A DNA stretch of 64,000 nt from Certhia americana (taxonomy: Eukaryota > Chordata > Aves > Passeriformes > Certhiidae), in assembly GCA_018697195.1 (NCBI GenBank), contig CM031869.1:14523053-14587052 (forward strand). The letters are read 5' to 3'. The first letter of the stretch is position 1; the number at the start of each line of letters is the position of its first letter. This document shows positions 12,263-24,176 of the stretch, in pieces. Under the pieces are notes generated by a model. That model was not told where the DNA came from and did no database searches. It saw nothing but the letters and a program-made list of their open reading frames with translations. Position numbers and translations under genes: made by a program.

Positions 12263-13720
12263 CCTCCAACACGACACATTGTGCTTCTGGTACAATGAAT
12301 GTCACCCAGAGCCAGTTAGAAACTCTACAAATAAATGGAGTTGAAAACATTTTCATGTAAGGGTGCTCTGGAAACATTTTGTTGTACTTGGTAATATATC
12401 TTTCTGACAGCCCTCAACTGAACTCATATGTGAGTGGCCAAATAGTTTGTCCTCTTTTCAGTAGAGAATTAGGAAGTCTGGCTCATGTTCTCCAAAGAGA
12501 GGAGGCAGAAAAGGGAGAGGAGGTAAGAAGGGAAATGTGCAACTCCAACCCATTGTAAACTCAAAATATTTCCAAAGTAGTGCCACTGTTTTTAGTGTCA
12601 CTAACTGCTTCCTTTTATCTTCCTGGAAGCAGGAATGCAGGGAGGGTGCCGTGGGACAGCCCAGCCCAGCATGGAGCAGGGCACTGCTCTCATCTGTGTA
12701 CATGCATCATTTACTGCACACGGCATTACTGCTGCCCTTCATTACTGCTAATGGAATCCCAAGGTCAACCATCACTCATAAATGTCCACTCTAAATAAAA
12801 TGTATTGAAGACACCCTCCCCAATGTCTTTTACAGAGGTTCCTGGTCAGACCAGGAGTGTCAAATACCCAGTTGACCTTTCAAGATAAAAAACATTATCA
12901 GCTGCATGGATTTAGATTTTAATCTGTCTCAGTTAAGCACACCCACTGAGATTAGATATTTCCTGTGGGCTGCTCACAGTTTGTGACATGTTTTATCAAT
13001 ATTCATTCTCTCTCCACCCTGCTCATAGTGCTTCTCCCACGTGGTGGTCTCATATCATGCATATGCATAAGGCCTGTGGTATGGCAACAGTGCTGTAACA
13101 CTCCTTGGTCTTTTTTTATTAAAAAAATATATCTTTTGTACATTGAATTTGCATGGCTGTCCATTCGCACACAGAACAGCTGTAAATCATTAAGGAAAAC
13201 CCCAAACCCCTCACTGGGCAGGATAAGAATGACAGAATTCAGATAAAGAAAGGAAAAAAAGAACCAAAAACATGACAGAGAAAGTAAAAAAACCCCAACC
13301 TAATCAACCTAAAAACCACAGACAAAAACATGTAGAACTTTCTATGCTCTGACCATAAGATAAAGACACTTCTGGTATAATTCAATTGCACAAGGATTTA
13401 TAACTTCCCCTAAAACATTTGTTATAGTACAGGCATTTACAACTTTCCAAACGAGACTGAAATGCTTTATTTATATTGCAGGTTTGCAGACCTCTTTTTA
13501 GTTTGAGTTTTTTTTCCTCCAGTTAAGACAGACACTGCTTTTGACAGCAGATGTAATCTTCTAGATGTACTAGAAGGTGTAAAAATAATAAATGCTAAAA
13601 ATGTTTTGAAAATGCTGTTAAATGCTCCATTGGATGGAAACAAGTTAACAAGCGAGCACAAAAATGTTTTACTTTCATTAAATACAGAGGAAGAATTACA
13701 GTCATACTGTACATTCACCT

Positions 13721-13850
13721 GTCTGCTGAGATCAAAAGGGTTAATTTTATAAGGGCTTGTTCCAGCACATTGTTTATTTCAAAGGAGCTACACTAGCCAG
13801 ATGCCAAGATGATACAATAAACAGCCATGCCAAATCTAATGAATTAAGAA
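13721..13850. promoter_or_regulatory. Possible conserved noncoding element
   Basis: Contains TGTTTATTTC and ACAATAAACA, a pair of inverted FOX-type words about 50 bases apart, along with GGTTAATTTTATAAGGGC and CTAATGAATTAAG. The block is non-repetitive and has no convincing reading frame. Weak call. Confidence 0.18.
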
Positions 13851-15018
13851 AAAGAGAATCACATGAAGAAATTTTCACATGAAATCAGGTAATGACATAA
13901 AAGAAAAATGAGGATACATCGAAATATGTAAAAAAAAGTCTAATATTCAAGTTGTAGAAAGGTTCTGAACATGAAGACTGACATATTGCTGCCTTTATAT
14001 CATACCTACATGTTTTATTCTAGTAAGTAAAAAATTATTCATTTTAACACAGAAGCACTGGAACTTCAAATAAATCCATACACTAGTAAATACTGCACTG
14101 GAAAGATTAACTTTCTGTTGAGGGATCAGAATAAATTACAAGATTAATTAAAATTTTATCATACCATTTCTTAGAACAAAATTTTGCATTTAACTACACT
14201 GCTGTGTTGTTAACGCTCGCATCAAACAGGCCAACAGAGGCTTCTTGAAGACAGGCAAGGAGAAAAGCTGAAAAGGGATGCCTGGGCTCATTACAGATGC
14301 TAATGCAGTTTAATGACCAATTAGATTTCTTCTTTAAACAAGGTAAAAGCAGTGTAGGAGTCCAGCTGTGCTGCTAACAGAAGCCAAACGAACTGCTAGA
14401 CGCTGGGAGTGTTGTGATGTGCATTATTAACCCAGTGCCAGATAAGCCTCTATCCAGAACAGTATTAATGGCTCAGAAAAACTCCCTGCTCTTTCAGCTT
14501 GAGCTATCTGAAGCTATTTGCATTTTCAATGCCTTTTCATACAGACTAGTCAGAGGGTGGCAAACCCATAGCCAGTGGAACTATATCCTGTATATATTGC
14601 AGGGAGAAGCAATATGAATTTTTTCAAACATTTTCAGCACAGCTTCTCCTCACATGGGAAGAGGTGGCTGTGCTGAATGTCACACCCAGGTGTTCTCCTA
14701 GCTTGGGCTGGTCCAATTCCAGCTTTCTGCAATCAGCAGCCCTGTTGTTGCTGCAGCCAAGCTGAAGGTGACCATGCAGTGAGCAGTGCAAAGCCCTCAG
14801 CAGCAGGATAAATGAAAGTATTAACACAGAACCTCCTTCTGACCCACAAGATGTCCCCAAATCACCAAAACTTGGTAAGAGGAGCCCTCCATGGTATGTT
14901 ACAGCATTATTTGGTGGTGACAAGATGATTGAAATTCAGCTTGGATAAGCTTGGTAACACTGGCTCCCACATCTTCCCCTCCACCTGTAACATACCTTCA
15001 GGTGTGGTCATACATAAA

Positions 15019-15070
15019 TTTGATATATATGAAATAATATATGATATATATGAAATACATGATATATTTC
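15019..15070. repeat. AT-rich tandem repeat
   Basis: Imperfect repeats of a GATATATATGAAAT-like unit (GATATATATGAAATAATATA, then TGATATATATGAAATACATG). Confidence 0.8.
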
Positions 15071-15245
15071 AAATGCTATCACAGACCCTATTTGATTGAT
15101 TAGTGGCAGAAGCTCTAAAACACAGCTATAACACTCAAACACAGAACAGCTACATTTCATGAAGATGCAGCCATTATTTAGAAAAACTAATAGTTCATTG
15201 CTAAATTTGCAGGTCTAAGCCTACACTCATTAGTACTCAAGTTCA

Positions 15246-15285
15246 GAATCAGAGAAGCATTTAGGTTGGAAAAGACCTCAGAGAT
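15246..15285 (-). repeat. CR1 LINE, 3' part of a copy split by an LTR
   Basis: GAATCAGAGAAGCATTTAGG followed by TTGGAAAAGACCTC is the reverse complement of a CR1 3' end, so the element lies on the minus strand. The match stops abruptly at 15285, where the solo LTR begins, and resumes at 15588. The last six bases here (AGAGAT, 15280-15285) are the left copy of the LTR target-site duplication. Confidence 0.88.
15280..15285. repeat. Target-site duplication, left copy
   Basis: AGAGAT directly before the TGTC terminus of the solo LTR. The identical hexamer lies at 15588-15593. Confidence 0.85.
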
Positions 15286-15587
15286 TGTCGCCCTGATCTT
15301 TGAATGTTTTTCTTAGCCTTCTGATGTTTTGCATTTTTCTAGTAGAGTTCTCATGCACTTTCATGTAACAATGATTGTTTTGCATTCCTTTCTAGAGAAA
15401 GAGAAAATTGATGGACTCGTGGTTTGACCAGTGTGGTTAGAGAGGTGGCAACTTCACCCTCCAATCCCTGGTCACCTTAGAAATGTTATATATATCAAAG
15501 TCATACAATAAACTTCCACTTTTCCTCCTTTCTCTGTGAAGAGAGTTGTAGTGAGTGCGTGTGTTCATTTCCTGTCGTAGAGGGACA
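15286..15587 (+). mobile_element. Solo LTR of an endogenous retrovirus
   Basis: A 302-bp insertion begins TGTCGCCC and ends AGGGACA, giving TG...CA termini within a short TGTC/GACA inverted repeat. It is flanked by a perfect 6-bp direct repeat, AGAGAT, at 15280-15285 and 15588-15593, and it interrupts a CR1 whose two halves read continuously once it is removed. Inside are a TATA-like TTATATATATC near 15486 and AATAAA at 15507-15512, so the LTR is in plus orientation with about 75 bases after the polyadenylation signal. No gag, pol or env sequence is present, so this is the product of LTR-LTR recombination. A 6-bp duplication fits class II (beta/alpha-like) avian ERVs better than the 5-bp ERVL class, but the family was not matched. 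Confidence 0.88.
15507..15512 (+). promoter_or_regulatory. Polyadenylation signal in the solo LTR
   Basis: AATAAA on the plus strand about 20 bases after a TATA-like run and 75 bases before the LTR end, the arrangement expected for the R region of a compact retroviral LTR. Whether it is used is unknown. Confidence 0.6.
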
Positions 15588-15593
15588 AGAGAT
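15588..15593. repeat. Target-site duplication, right copy
   Basis: AGAGAT directly after the GACA terminus of the solo LTR, identical to 15280-15285. Confidence 0.85.
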
Positions 15594-15690
15594 CATCAGG
15601 TCCAAGCTTTGAGTGATCACCAGTCAACCAGATAATGGCACTAAGTGCCACATCCAGTCAGATCTTGAACACTTTCTATCACTGGAGAAT
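15588..15690 (-). repeat. CR1 LINE, continuation right of the solo LTR
   Basis: The sequence resumes with AGAGATCATCAGGTCCAAGC and includes CACTAAGTGCCACATCCAGT and a CTTGAACACTTTC-like segment, in the order found in reversed CR1 3' regions. Together with 15246-15285 it forms one minus-strand CR1 fragment of about 140 bp. The right border is approximate. Confidence 0.8.
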
Positions 15691-18600
15691 ATTTTTAAAA
15701 TCAAGAATAATCATAGCACATCATTGTAATATCTCAGAATAAATACAATTCCATCCATGAAAAAATTCGGCTCTAATATACTGGAACCACTGAGTTATCC
15801 AGAATTTAGATTCCTGAACCATACACGCTGTGATCAGGTTTCATTCATATGAAACATTCAGATTTTTTAAGATTTATTTCACATTTTATACTACTAAGCA
15901 ACTAAAATAATCTGGATTAGAAGGTTATCTGTGGTTGTAGTGAAACAAATGTGTTTCTGTTTGCCTTACACACTGTAAAGATATACCCAAAATGCATATG
16001 CATTTTTTAACTTCCAAGCTCAGAAATAAAATAAAATATATTTGCCTGAAGGAAGCCTTTTTCCCCCAGAGTGGTTAATCTCCCAGCCTTCTACATTGCC
16101 ATCTATAAAAAGCCCTGTGAAGTTCAGCAGTGGTTTCACAGTGCTGTAGCTTGAAGAAAGATTCTCTCTCTCTATTTAAGTGAATGTAGAAATCTCTTGT
16201 GGAAAGCAGACAGCTCACACCCCAGCATTAATCCCATAGTGTCTATTGCAAAAACTGCTTTAAAGGCCAAGACAAGGTCTGTATGAAGTTACTCTGTTAA
16301 AGATCACAGAACTAACAAGATCCTATCCTAACAAATTCGTGTCACAAATGTCAGCCTCCAATCCTACTGTAAAACGTAACCTGGATTTCCCCAAGGGAGG
16401 CAGCCAAACACCAGGCAGAAATCACTGCACTGAAACATCTTCTGGATCTGTAGTACCACAACGCTGATAAAAAAGTACTTCAGTCGTGGGTTTGATAGCA
16501 GATGGAAGAGAATAAAAAGTAAATTGCAGCACACACAAAGGGAGAAAAGTTATCTTGCCAAGGAGTGGGTGATGTCTAAATTCAATACAGTAATAAAGGG
16601 TACTTGTGTAGTAAGCAGGCAAATCCCTAGTAAATATAACAAATGAATCCTGACACAAGTCCATTTAATACACTCTCTCACACAGCCTTTTATGAATGTC
16701 CCTTCCACTAAAGCTCCATTGAGCCAATCTACTTCAATATTACCTTGTACTGAAACCACTGCACTCAGCTCTGTCTCCCAGATAATTCTTAGGAACTAGG
16801 TACTTTGCTCATCTGCCTCTTTACTACCAAAGAATAAACCAGAAAGCATTATTAAAAGGTGATTCTAGAAATATGAAGGTTTCAGCATAATCAAAACTGT
16901 ACCCTTCAGTGTTTGAGAAGGCTGTCTGGGGCTGTCATGAAGGAAAATACAGACACAGCTTGTAGACCAAAGACATTTGAGAAAATGCATTAACCTGCTT
17001 TGAAAAATGGAAGGGTAAAATTCCTGAAATAAATGGCCACTTCTCCCTTGTAAAAAAAGATGTAAGTGTTATATAGCAGCTACATTACAAAGAAGTCTAC
17101 TGATGTAGAAACAGCCCCCTTGCACAAACCAGGATCTTTCCCCATCCTGTGCCCCACAACCCTTCTGCTCACAGAGAATGTGGAGAAGCTCCTGAATGCA
17201 AATGAGATGAATAGAACAAAATGACCTCAGGTTCAGATCCTATAAAATACCTCTAGTTACACTTTTGCAAGTTCTTCTTTGAGATATGTTTAATTAAAAT
17301 AAAAGCATGATATATGCTGCTGTGCAGAGCCATTCTGATAGCCAGAGTGGCTAAGAAATAACGACATAAAAGTTCCCCTTAAGACAGTTATTTTAGAAAG
17401 GCACACAGATTACTGCATCTGCTGCTTGTGGGCCATTTATCATATGCCTACTAATTTTTCCACTGCTTCAAGCATGTTTCAGGACGAGTTTATGGGAAAA
17501 AAAGAAAGATAGGGCTTTTTACTTCTAATCTCTGCTTCACTTGGAAACAGAAAAAAGTATTTTTCATGGTATCTTTTTGTTCTGAGGAAAATTTAAAAGG
17601 AGATGATCTCAGGCCTGTTGAACTTTAGCTGATGTTCAAGTTGTTTTCAGTTAGAAAATGCACATTTCTCACTTGCTTGTTGTGAGACAAATATTTATTT
17701 TTTGCAGAGAATTAGTAGATGCCACATCAAACATACCAGTCTCTGTCTGCTCTGGGTAACCTCCAAAGGCTGTGACAATACAAAGCACATGAGAAAGCAG
17801 AAGGATCCTCAGCCTCCTTGTGGTGATAGCAAACTACTTCACTGCCCAGACCCAAAACATTTCAAGATAGCTTTTTAAATCTTCTTTATTGAGAAGAAAA
17901 TGGAAGATGGATTATGCTACCTATGTAAACGCTTACAGAGATGCCATTTTTGTCATCAAAAAGTTGAAAACCAAGTAATTCATCCAAACCCTTGAACTTA
18001 CTAAGACTCTGCTGTGGCTCTGGTTGGTAGGATGGGAGCCACAGTCAGGGCAAAATATCAGATTTTCCTCCAGCAGGTGACAAGGGTCTGCTCCATCTTC
18101 TCAAATCCAAACTTGGCCTGACCTTTTCAAATTCTGTGCTCACTGGAGGGGAGAGTTTATTCCTTGCTGCCCCCAGATCATCACATTCACCTTATCTCCA
18201 GCATGCCTTCAGGACAAAGGCTGCAAGTAACAGTCCCTCCACAAATACTGCCAGAAGGATTGCTTTAGGAGGCTATGATGGACTGCCAGCTCTTCAACAC
18301 AGCTTTGCAAAGCAGGGTTCACCCTGGCCCTGCCAGCCCTGGCCACTGCAGCACCTCTCCCAGGGCTGTCTCCCCCTGTGCTGAGGTCACAGCTGGAGGT
18401 TTGTGCTCCACAGCACAAGATGTCCCTCATGATCACAGGGACATTTGTTTAGAGCACTGCCTTTCACCCTACCAGAGATCCCTGCTAAGGCAAAGGTCTG
18501 AGTATCTCACACAAGCTTCACAACTGTGTGGGCACTAACAAACAGCAAAACCAGAGCAGCCCAGTGCCAAATCCAGCATCAAAATCCTTTCCCTGTACTT

Positions 18601-18976
18601 TGCCAAGGCTCCCCACTCACTGTCCATGGCTTTGCCAGGAGCACTGCACCTGGCCATGACACAGGGAAGCAGAGGCTCTCTGCAGTGATTACAGTGTGGT
18701 GGATGGACACAGGGTGAGGTTGTTCTTCCACCAGCAGCATCACTGCTCACCAGCACAGCCCCATCAGAGACCAGGGCCCACAGGAACAGCCTCAGGGAAG
18801 CTCTGCCCACTGAAAGGAGCCAACACGCCCCTCATTTAGACAGGGTAAGGGAATGGTGATGATTGAGGCAACAGGCACATTCCAGCTCAGCCACAGGACC
18901 TGAGTCCAGGCATCTGGAAACCAACACCGAGCTGAAGAGTAAGCAAAGGTTATAGAAAATTGCTACAAATTTTGGA

Positions 18977-18993
18977 TTTTTTTTTTTTTTTTT
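18977..18993 (+). repeat. Poly-T tract, 17 bases
   Basis: Uninterrupted T run. Confidence 0.95.
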
Positions 18994-19354
18994 AAACAGG
19001 AATCTCAGGCAATCAGCAGTAGTTATATAGCTGGTGCCTGTCTGAATACAGAATGGCTATTCTTGAACTGTCAGGACAAGCTTCCCCCTCTTCCTCAGGG
19101 CTATAAAGCAATAAAAATGTTTAGAAGAGGCCTCTTTAGAAAAAGCAACCCAGGGAGCAGGAGGTATGAATGACCTCTGAATAGCAGCATGGTGCTACAG
19201 ACTTAGGTCAGAACATGACGTTGACATTCTTCTGTCTAATATCAGCACTGAAAGGTGAAAAAACAAACAGGTGTGAAGAGAGAATAAAAATAATACCAAA
19301 TATCTTTGCACTGGAACTCAGAGCTGGATAGACAATCACCAGATAAAGCCATCT

Positions 19355-19677
19355 CAGTCATAGGAGAGTTTGGAAGGAACATCTGGAGATCACGTGGATC
19401 TCTCTTCTTCAAGCAGGGCCAACTAGAATGGGTTGCTCAACTCCCAAATTGGTTAATCTTCTGTACCTCAATTTGTGTCCACTGCACTGGGCACCACTGG
19501 GAGGAGTCTGAGCCTCTCATCACTACCCCCACCCACCTGGGTACTCACAGGCAGTGATAAAACCTCCCTCAGGGCCTGCTCCCCTCCAGGATGAACAGCC
19601 CCAACCCTCAGCTTCTCCACTAAAGTCAGATCTGCAGTTCCTCATCTTTGTGGCCCTTTGCTGGACTCTCTCTAGGT
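19355..19677 (-). repeat. CR1 LINE fragment with an internal deletion
   Basis: The longest repeat in the window. On the plus strand it begins with a reversed CR1 3' region (TTTGGAAGGAACATCTGGAG, AAGCAGGGCCAACTAGAATG, GGTTGCTCAA). It then jumps, around 19440-19475, to a more 5' CR1 segment (TGGGCACCACTGGGAGGAGT, CAGGCAGTGATAAAACCTCC, TGTGGCCCTTTGCTGGACTC). The intervening consensus is missing or badly diverged, so the copy carries an internal deletion. It would include the end of the reverse-transcriptase reading frame but is not intact. It belongs to a different CR1 subfamily from the copy at 15.2 kb. Confidence 0.88.
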
Positions 19678-21327
19678 AAATCTGTGTCTCTTTTTTCTTT
19701 TTTTTTTTTTGGACTTACATTCTTGACTTACATTCTTAGTAATTTGAAAAGTTTTTCTTCCACCACTTCTGCAGGAGACAAGCCTTGCTCTCCAGCTATG
19801 CCAGTGCCCCTACTAAAAAAGCTTTGGAAAGTCACTCACTTCCTGCAAAATTATAAAGCTTATATACTGTGAATATAAATATACATTTATACATCAATAA
19901 AAATTACATAATGGCTTTATGACATCAATTATCTCAAAAAGAGGTTGTCTTCAAAGGTGCCATGTATTCTTAAGGAAATAATGGATCCTAGCACAGGTTC
20001 TCTAATACTGTTGGTCTTCAAGCCTGACAGCTTATTGATATAAATAGCATGTAATTAGCCTTATTAAAGCCTTTAGTACAATAAAACTGCTCTATGAAGG
20101 AACTCCCTATGTTAATCAGCACTCCACTCACAACCCATTCTTTTGCAGATTTCCTGGTCTGATACAGCCATTGGACTCTGTACAGCCCACATCTTGCAGG
20201 AAGACAAGAATCTGCCACAGAGACAGCCTGTCATCAGTTTAATGTCAGCTCCTTTCTGCTCCAAGGCACAGCACCTGGGTTGGACAGGATGCAGAATATT
20301 CCAGCACAACAGAGTGGGGTTTTAAGCACCTTCCACGTGCAATGAGATCTGAGAAGTGCCAGGAACGCACAGAAGAACATTTTTGATTTAATGGACACCG
20401 TGTGTATACATTATCTGAAATTAAGATACAGACAGATTTTTTTCCTGAGGAAAGGAATGCTGTCTCTCCCTCCTACATTTTGACAAATGAGGATCATTAG
20501 CTAGCAAGAAATCAAGAGGAACCTCTGTTGTTCCAATTATTTTCTTTGCTCCCATGGGTATGACAGCCTCACACAGAACATCTTCAATAGAGCAGTAAGT
20601 TTTCCATTTCCCCATACCTAAACATTTCACTATTTCCAAGATCACATGTGAGCTTACTTCTAACTAACCTGTGGCTTTTTATGGTTATTGATAACAAATA
20701 CAAAGAGCTGAAGGACAAAGCCTAGATTCAAGGACCAGGTGAACACCACTTTCCTGTCTTCCCCATTTACCCTCCAATTCTCCCCTCTCAAGCCTTTCAG
20801 CCAAAGGAGGAATTCCTTCTGTAAGACAGCTTGGAAAGCAGGCAGTGAGCATCAGACATTGTCTCCTGTTGGACTGGCTTCAAAACCTGCCATTCCCTGA
20901 GAGAACAGGGAGTCCCCAACAGCAGAGAGTGGCTGTGCTGGCAGAGTCCTTTGGCCTCCCTGCTGAAGCTGTGCCATTGACAGGAAGAAAATGAAACCTT
21001 CCAGAAAGCCAGGAATAGAAAGTAGCCGGGAAAAGAGTTGCCTGGGGGAAGGAAAAGTTGAGTTGTCAATCCTTGCTGTAAAGCTATTTATACACTTCAG
21101 CCAGTGACATACATGTGAATGTGATCTCCTGGAGCAGGGAGGAGAGCTGATCTCACAGGCACTGGACTCAGCCCTCATCTCCCCACCACCAGGATAATGA
21201 CTGCACACAACTGACTTCAGAGATGAACTGCTTCTGATTTATGCCTGTGTGAAGTCAGAGTGAACCACTTAATTAGATTAACAGATCTAATAAGAAGGGA
21301 GCTGCATAAAGATCTTAGCTCCAGCAT

Positions 21328-21349
21328 CCCCCCCCCCCCCCCCCCCCCC
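21328..21349 (+). repeat. Poly-C tract, 22 bases
   Basis: 22 consecutive C (poly-G on the minus strand). Long mono-C runs are uncommon and can form G-quadruplex or i-motif structures; length is likely to vary between individuals or by sequencing error. Confidence 0.95.
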
Positions 21350-24162
21350 AGTGACATCCTTCACACACCTACCCAAAGAATTTTGGGGCTTTTTTACCAC
21401 AATGACAAGCAAAATCTCCCAAAGATGAACCCAAATTGCTTCAGCAATAACCTTTTTAGAGGTTATTAGCCTCAATATTCAGGGGTAAAAAGTAAAAACA
21501 CACAGATAATTACATGCATTAAACCATCAGATGGGTTTCATTGTAGGTGAAATATATAGTCCATTCCTTCAAACTAAACTAAAAGGCATTTCCTTCCCCT
21601 CCTTTGCCTGCTCCCTCTCCCTCTCATCTGTAGGATGGGGCATGCTGCTTTTTCCTTAAGAAGCACACCAGATTTCCTGTCTTAAACACACTCTATAATT
21701 AACAACCAGCAAATAATGAGTACCCAGGATATATAAGTCTATTAGAGTGCTGGCAGTGCTAAAGACTCATGCTGTTTCACTGTGAGCTCCACTTGAAGAG
21801 GTGATTTATGGAGGACATTTTTTCATTAAGTAATAGCAAATGGTTTCCACCCTCGCAGTACCCAGCAATCTTCAGGGAACAGCACAGCGATATTGAGTCC
21901 CTTTCTGGAGAGGAACATTTCAAGGACTTCAGCTGGAACATAAAATGACAATCATTTACTCAAGGTCAGGAAAAAATAAGGGGAAATACAACCAGAGGTT
22001 AAGCATAAGGTGCTTGATTGCATAAGATCTGTCAGTTAGAGAAATAATACAGTTGCTTTAGAAACTGCCAGGAGCTGTAACTAAACCCTTGCAGAAATAA
22101 GGAGGGCCAGATTGTCACCATGTGTTTCAAAATACCATTACTATTGCCACTTCTGTAGTCATTATTACCCCTAAACAGCTAAGCTCTTATTCCCCTTAAT
22201 TACTCTAAATACTTCTACCTTGAGTAAATCATATACAAAGCTCCACTATGAAGTGACACAGCTCTGAGCACTGCCTGGGTGCCAGCTAATACCACAATAA
22301 TATTGGTGCCTAATCACTTTAATCACCAACTTCCTTCTCCCCTAGGAGTAACCACACAGAAGAACAAAATATAATTACATTGGCACTCCTGCTACTGCAC
22401 ATCCACTTTCTCTGCAGCCCTCCAGTGCTATTTACTATCAGACACGGCCTGCTAAGTAGGATTTCTTCAGTGCACAGACATGCAAAAATCAAAATATCAT
22501 AATTAAAATACTTTGTCTTTCCAGGCAACTAATGTAAGGTGTTTAAATATTGTAATAATATTAAAATAAACTTTGCAACATTCACAGGTGTTATTTTTCA
22601 CACATCATGAATGCTGACACTGAATTCCCAGTGACAGCAAACCACTGAGTTCCCAGTGACAGAGCTAGGAAAAGTCTGCTGGAGTCTTGGCTCCCCAAGA
22701 TCCAACACCGATTTTCTCAAATGTTTTCTCCCACTTCTAATAATTAAAAACTATTGCCCACTTTGAAATAACTCAGGAGAGCAACTCAGTACACACAGCT
22801 ACTAACACAGCCTAATCTTCTGCCATGCCAAAAAGAGATTTTGCTCTGACCTGTTCCCACAAGACAGAAATACCAGGCAAAAAAATCACCTCCACATATT
22901 AAATTCATTCAACACCTCTTTTGTGTTATAACAAAGTGGGTTTTTTTTCTGATGAATCAGCAGAGTCTTACAGGAAAGTATGACAACAGGATAGAAAATC
23001 TTAAGTCCCAGTGTAATTCAAGGAGTGAGCTGAGCACTGGAAAAGTAGTTTATTTCAAACACCCACCTGAGCCTTGAAAGAATCTCCCTGCCTGTAATAT
23101 CCCTGTGCCCTGGATGTGGGAGAACAAAGGCAGCATGAGGGAACACCAACACACAGAAATACAATTCCATGGTGCTCCTTGGCCAAGGCTATGGCACTCC
23201 CACAGCACTCACTGCAAACACAAAGGTTCAGATTTACCACGCTCCTGAAAGCACCACCAGCTGAAATACAATTTCCTCTCAACACACACAACAGTTGCTA
23301 TGCGCTCACTTTTCCATTTAAACTGACTTTGTAAGAGCCTGAAGATGAGAGGAAAGCAAGAACAGAGCCCAACAATTTGTTCAGTCACCATGGCTTCACT
23401 ACTTCTCTTAATTCCTTTCCTTTAGTACCTCATGTAATGGGGGAGATTTTGCAAGAATTGCAGCTCCACTGGAGTACAAACAGAGTACTCTGCTTTTTCA
23501 GAGTCCAAATGAGCGTGACTGGTAAGCTGTCACAAGAACAGGGCCTTGCTTCCCGAGCTCAGTGAAGCTCCACTGCTGCTCACAGCTTGAGCAATGAGCA
23601 GCAGTTCCCTGGGACTCGGAACCCCACAGTGGGCAGGGCTGCCTGGGCAGGATGGATTCTGCAGTTTGGGGGTGTCCTGGTCCCAGCAGGCCTTTAACCA
23701 GTTCCACACGCTGAGTGTCACCCCTGGACACGGTCACATCACCCCTTGCCACAGAGCCTTGGCTGTTAAAACCCAACAGGCCCCAGTCCCACCAAACACT
23801 TGGAGGGTTGTTATAAATCTCACATGGCAAAACATGCTTTCTATAATGCCTCTTGTGAAAACACTCTCAAACTCCTCTGAAAATTGTAATCCACCACTCT
23901 TGAAAACACAAAAACTCCCGTGTGTGCTCCCTTAGGGGAAAAACAATTGTGATTATCTTCTGCTCATTTTCCCTTGGAAGGAGCCATGTTTTCAAAAACC
24001 CAGTTGGTTTTTGAATCCTTCAGGAGCTAGAAGATATGCTAGGGACTATTTTTATTTTCTTGACAGCACTGGGCCTCCTAAGGTCACATATATTTCAATG
24101 TGCATTCACACAAGTGCACTCCCAGAAAAGCACCAGCAACTGGATAAAACCACACTGCAGTA

Positions 24163-24176
24163 ACACACACACACAG
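24163..24176 (+). repeat. Short CA repeat
   Basis: About seven AC dinucleotides. Confidence 0.85.

Larger units (their letters stand above)
12263..19354. other. Gene-free stretch with the CR1/LTR composite
   Basis: Outside the repeat composite at 15.2-15.7 kb this is unique AT-rich DNA. 18.1-18.8 kb is GC-richer with overlapping open frames on both strands, but these lack splice structure and look like a compositional effect. Confidence 0.55.

Noticed and set aside
13467..13718. Minus-strand frame ending at an AATAAA, like a terminal exon
   Set aside because: The AATAAA overlaps the stop codon rather than following it, which is not usable as a normal 3' end, and the upstream acceptor is weak.
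20421..20645. Protein-like minus-strand frame
   Set aside because: Composition is reasonable, but the acceptor lacks a pyrimidine tract and the only donor is poor.
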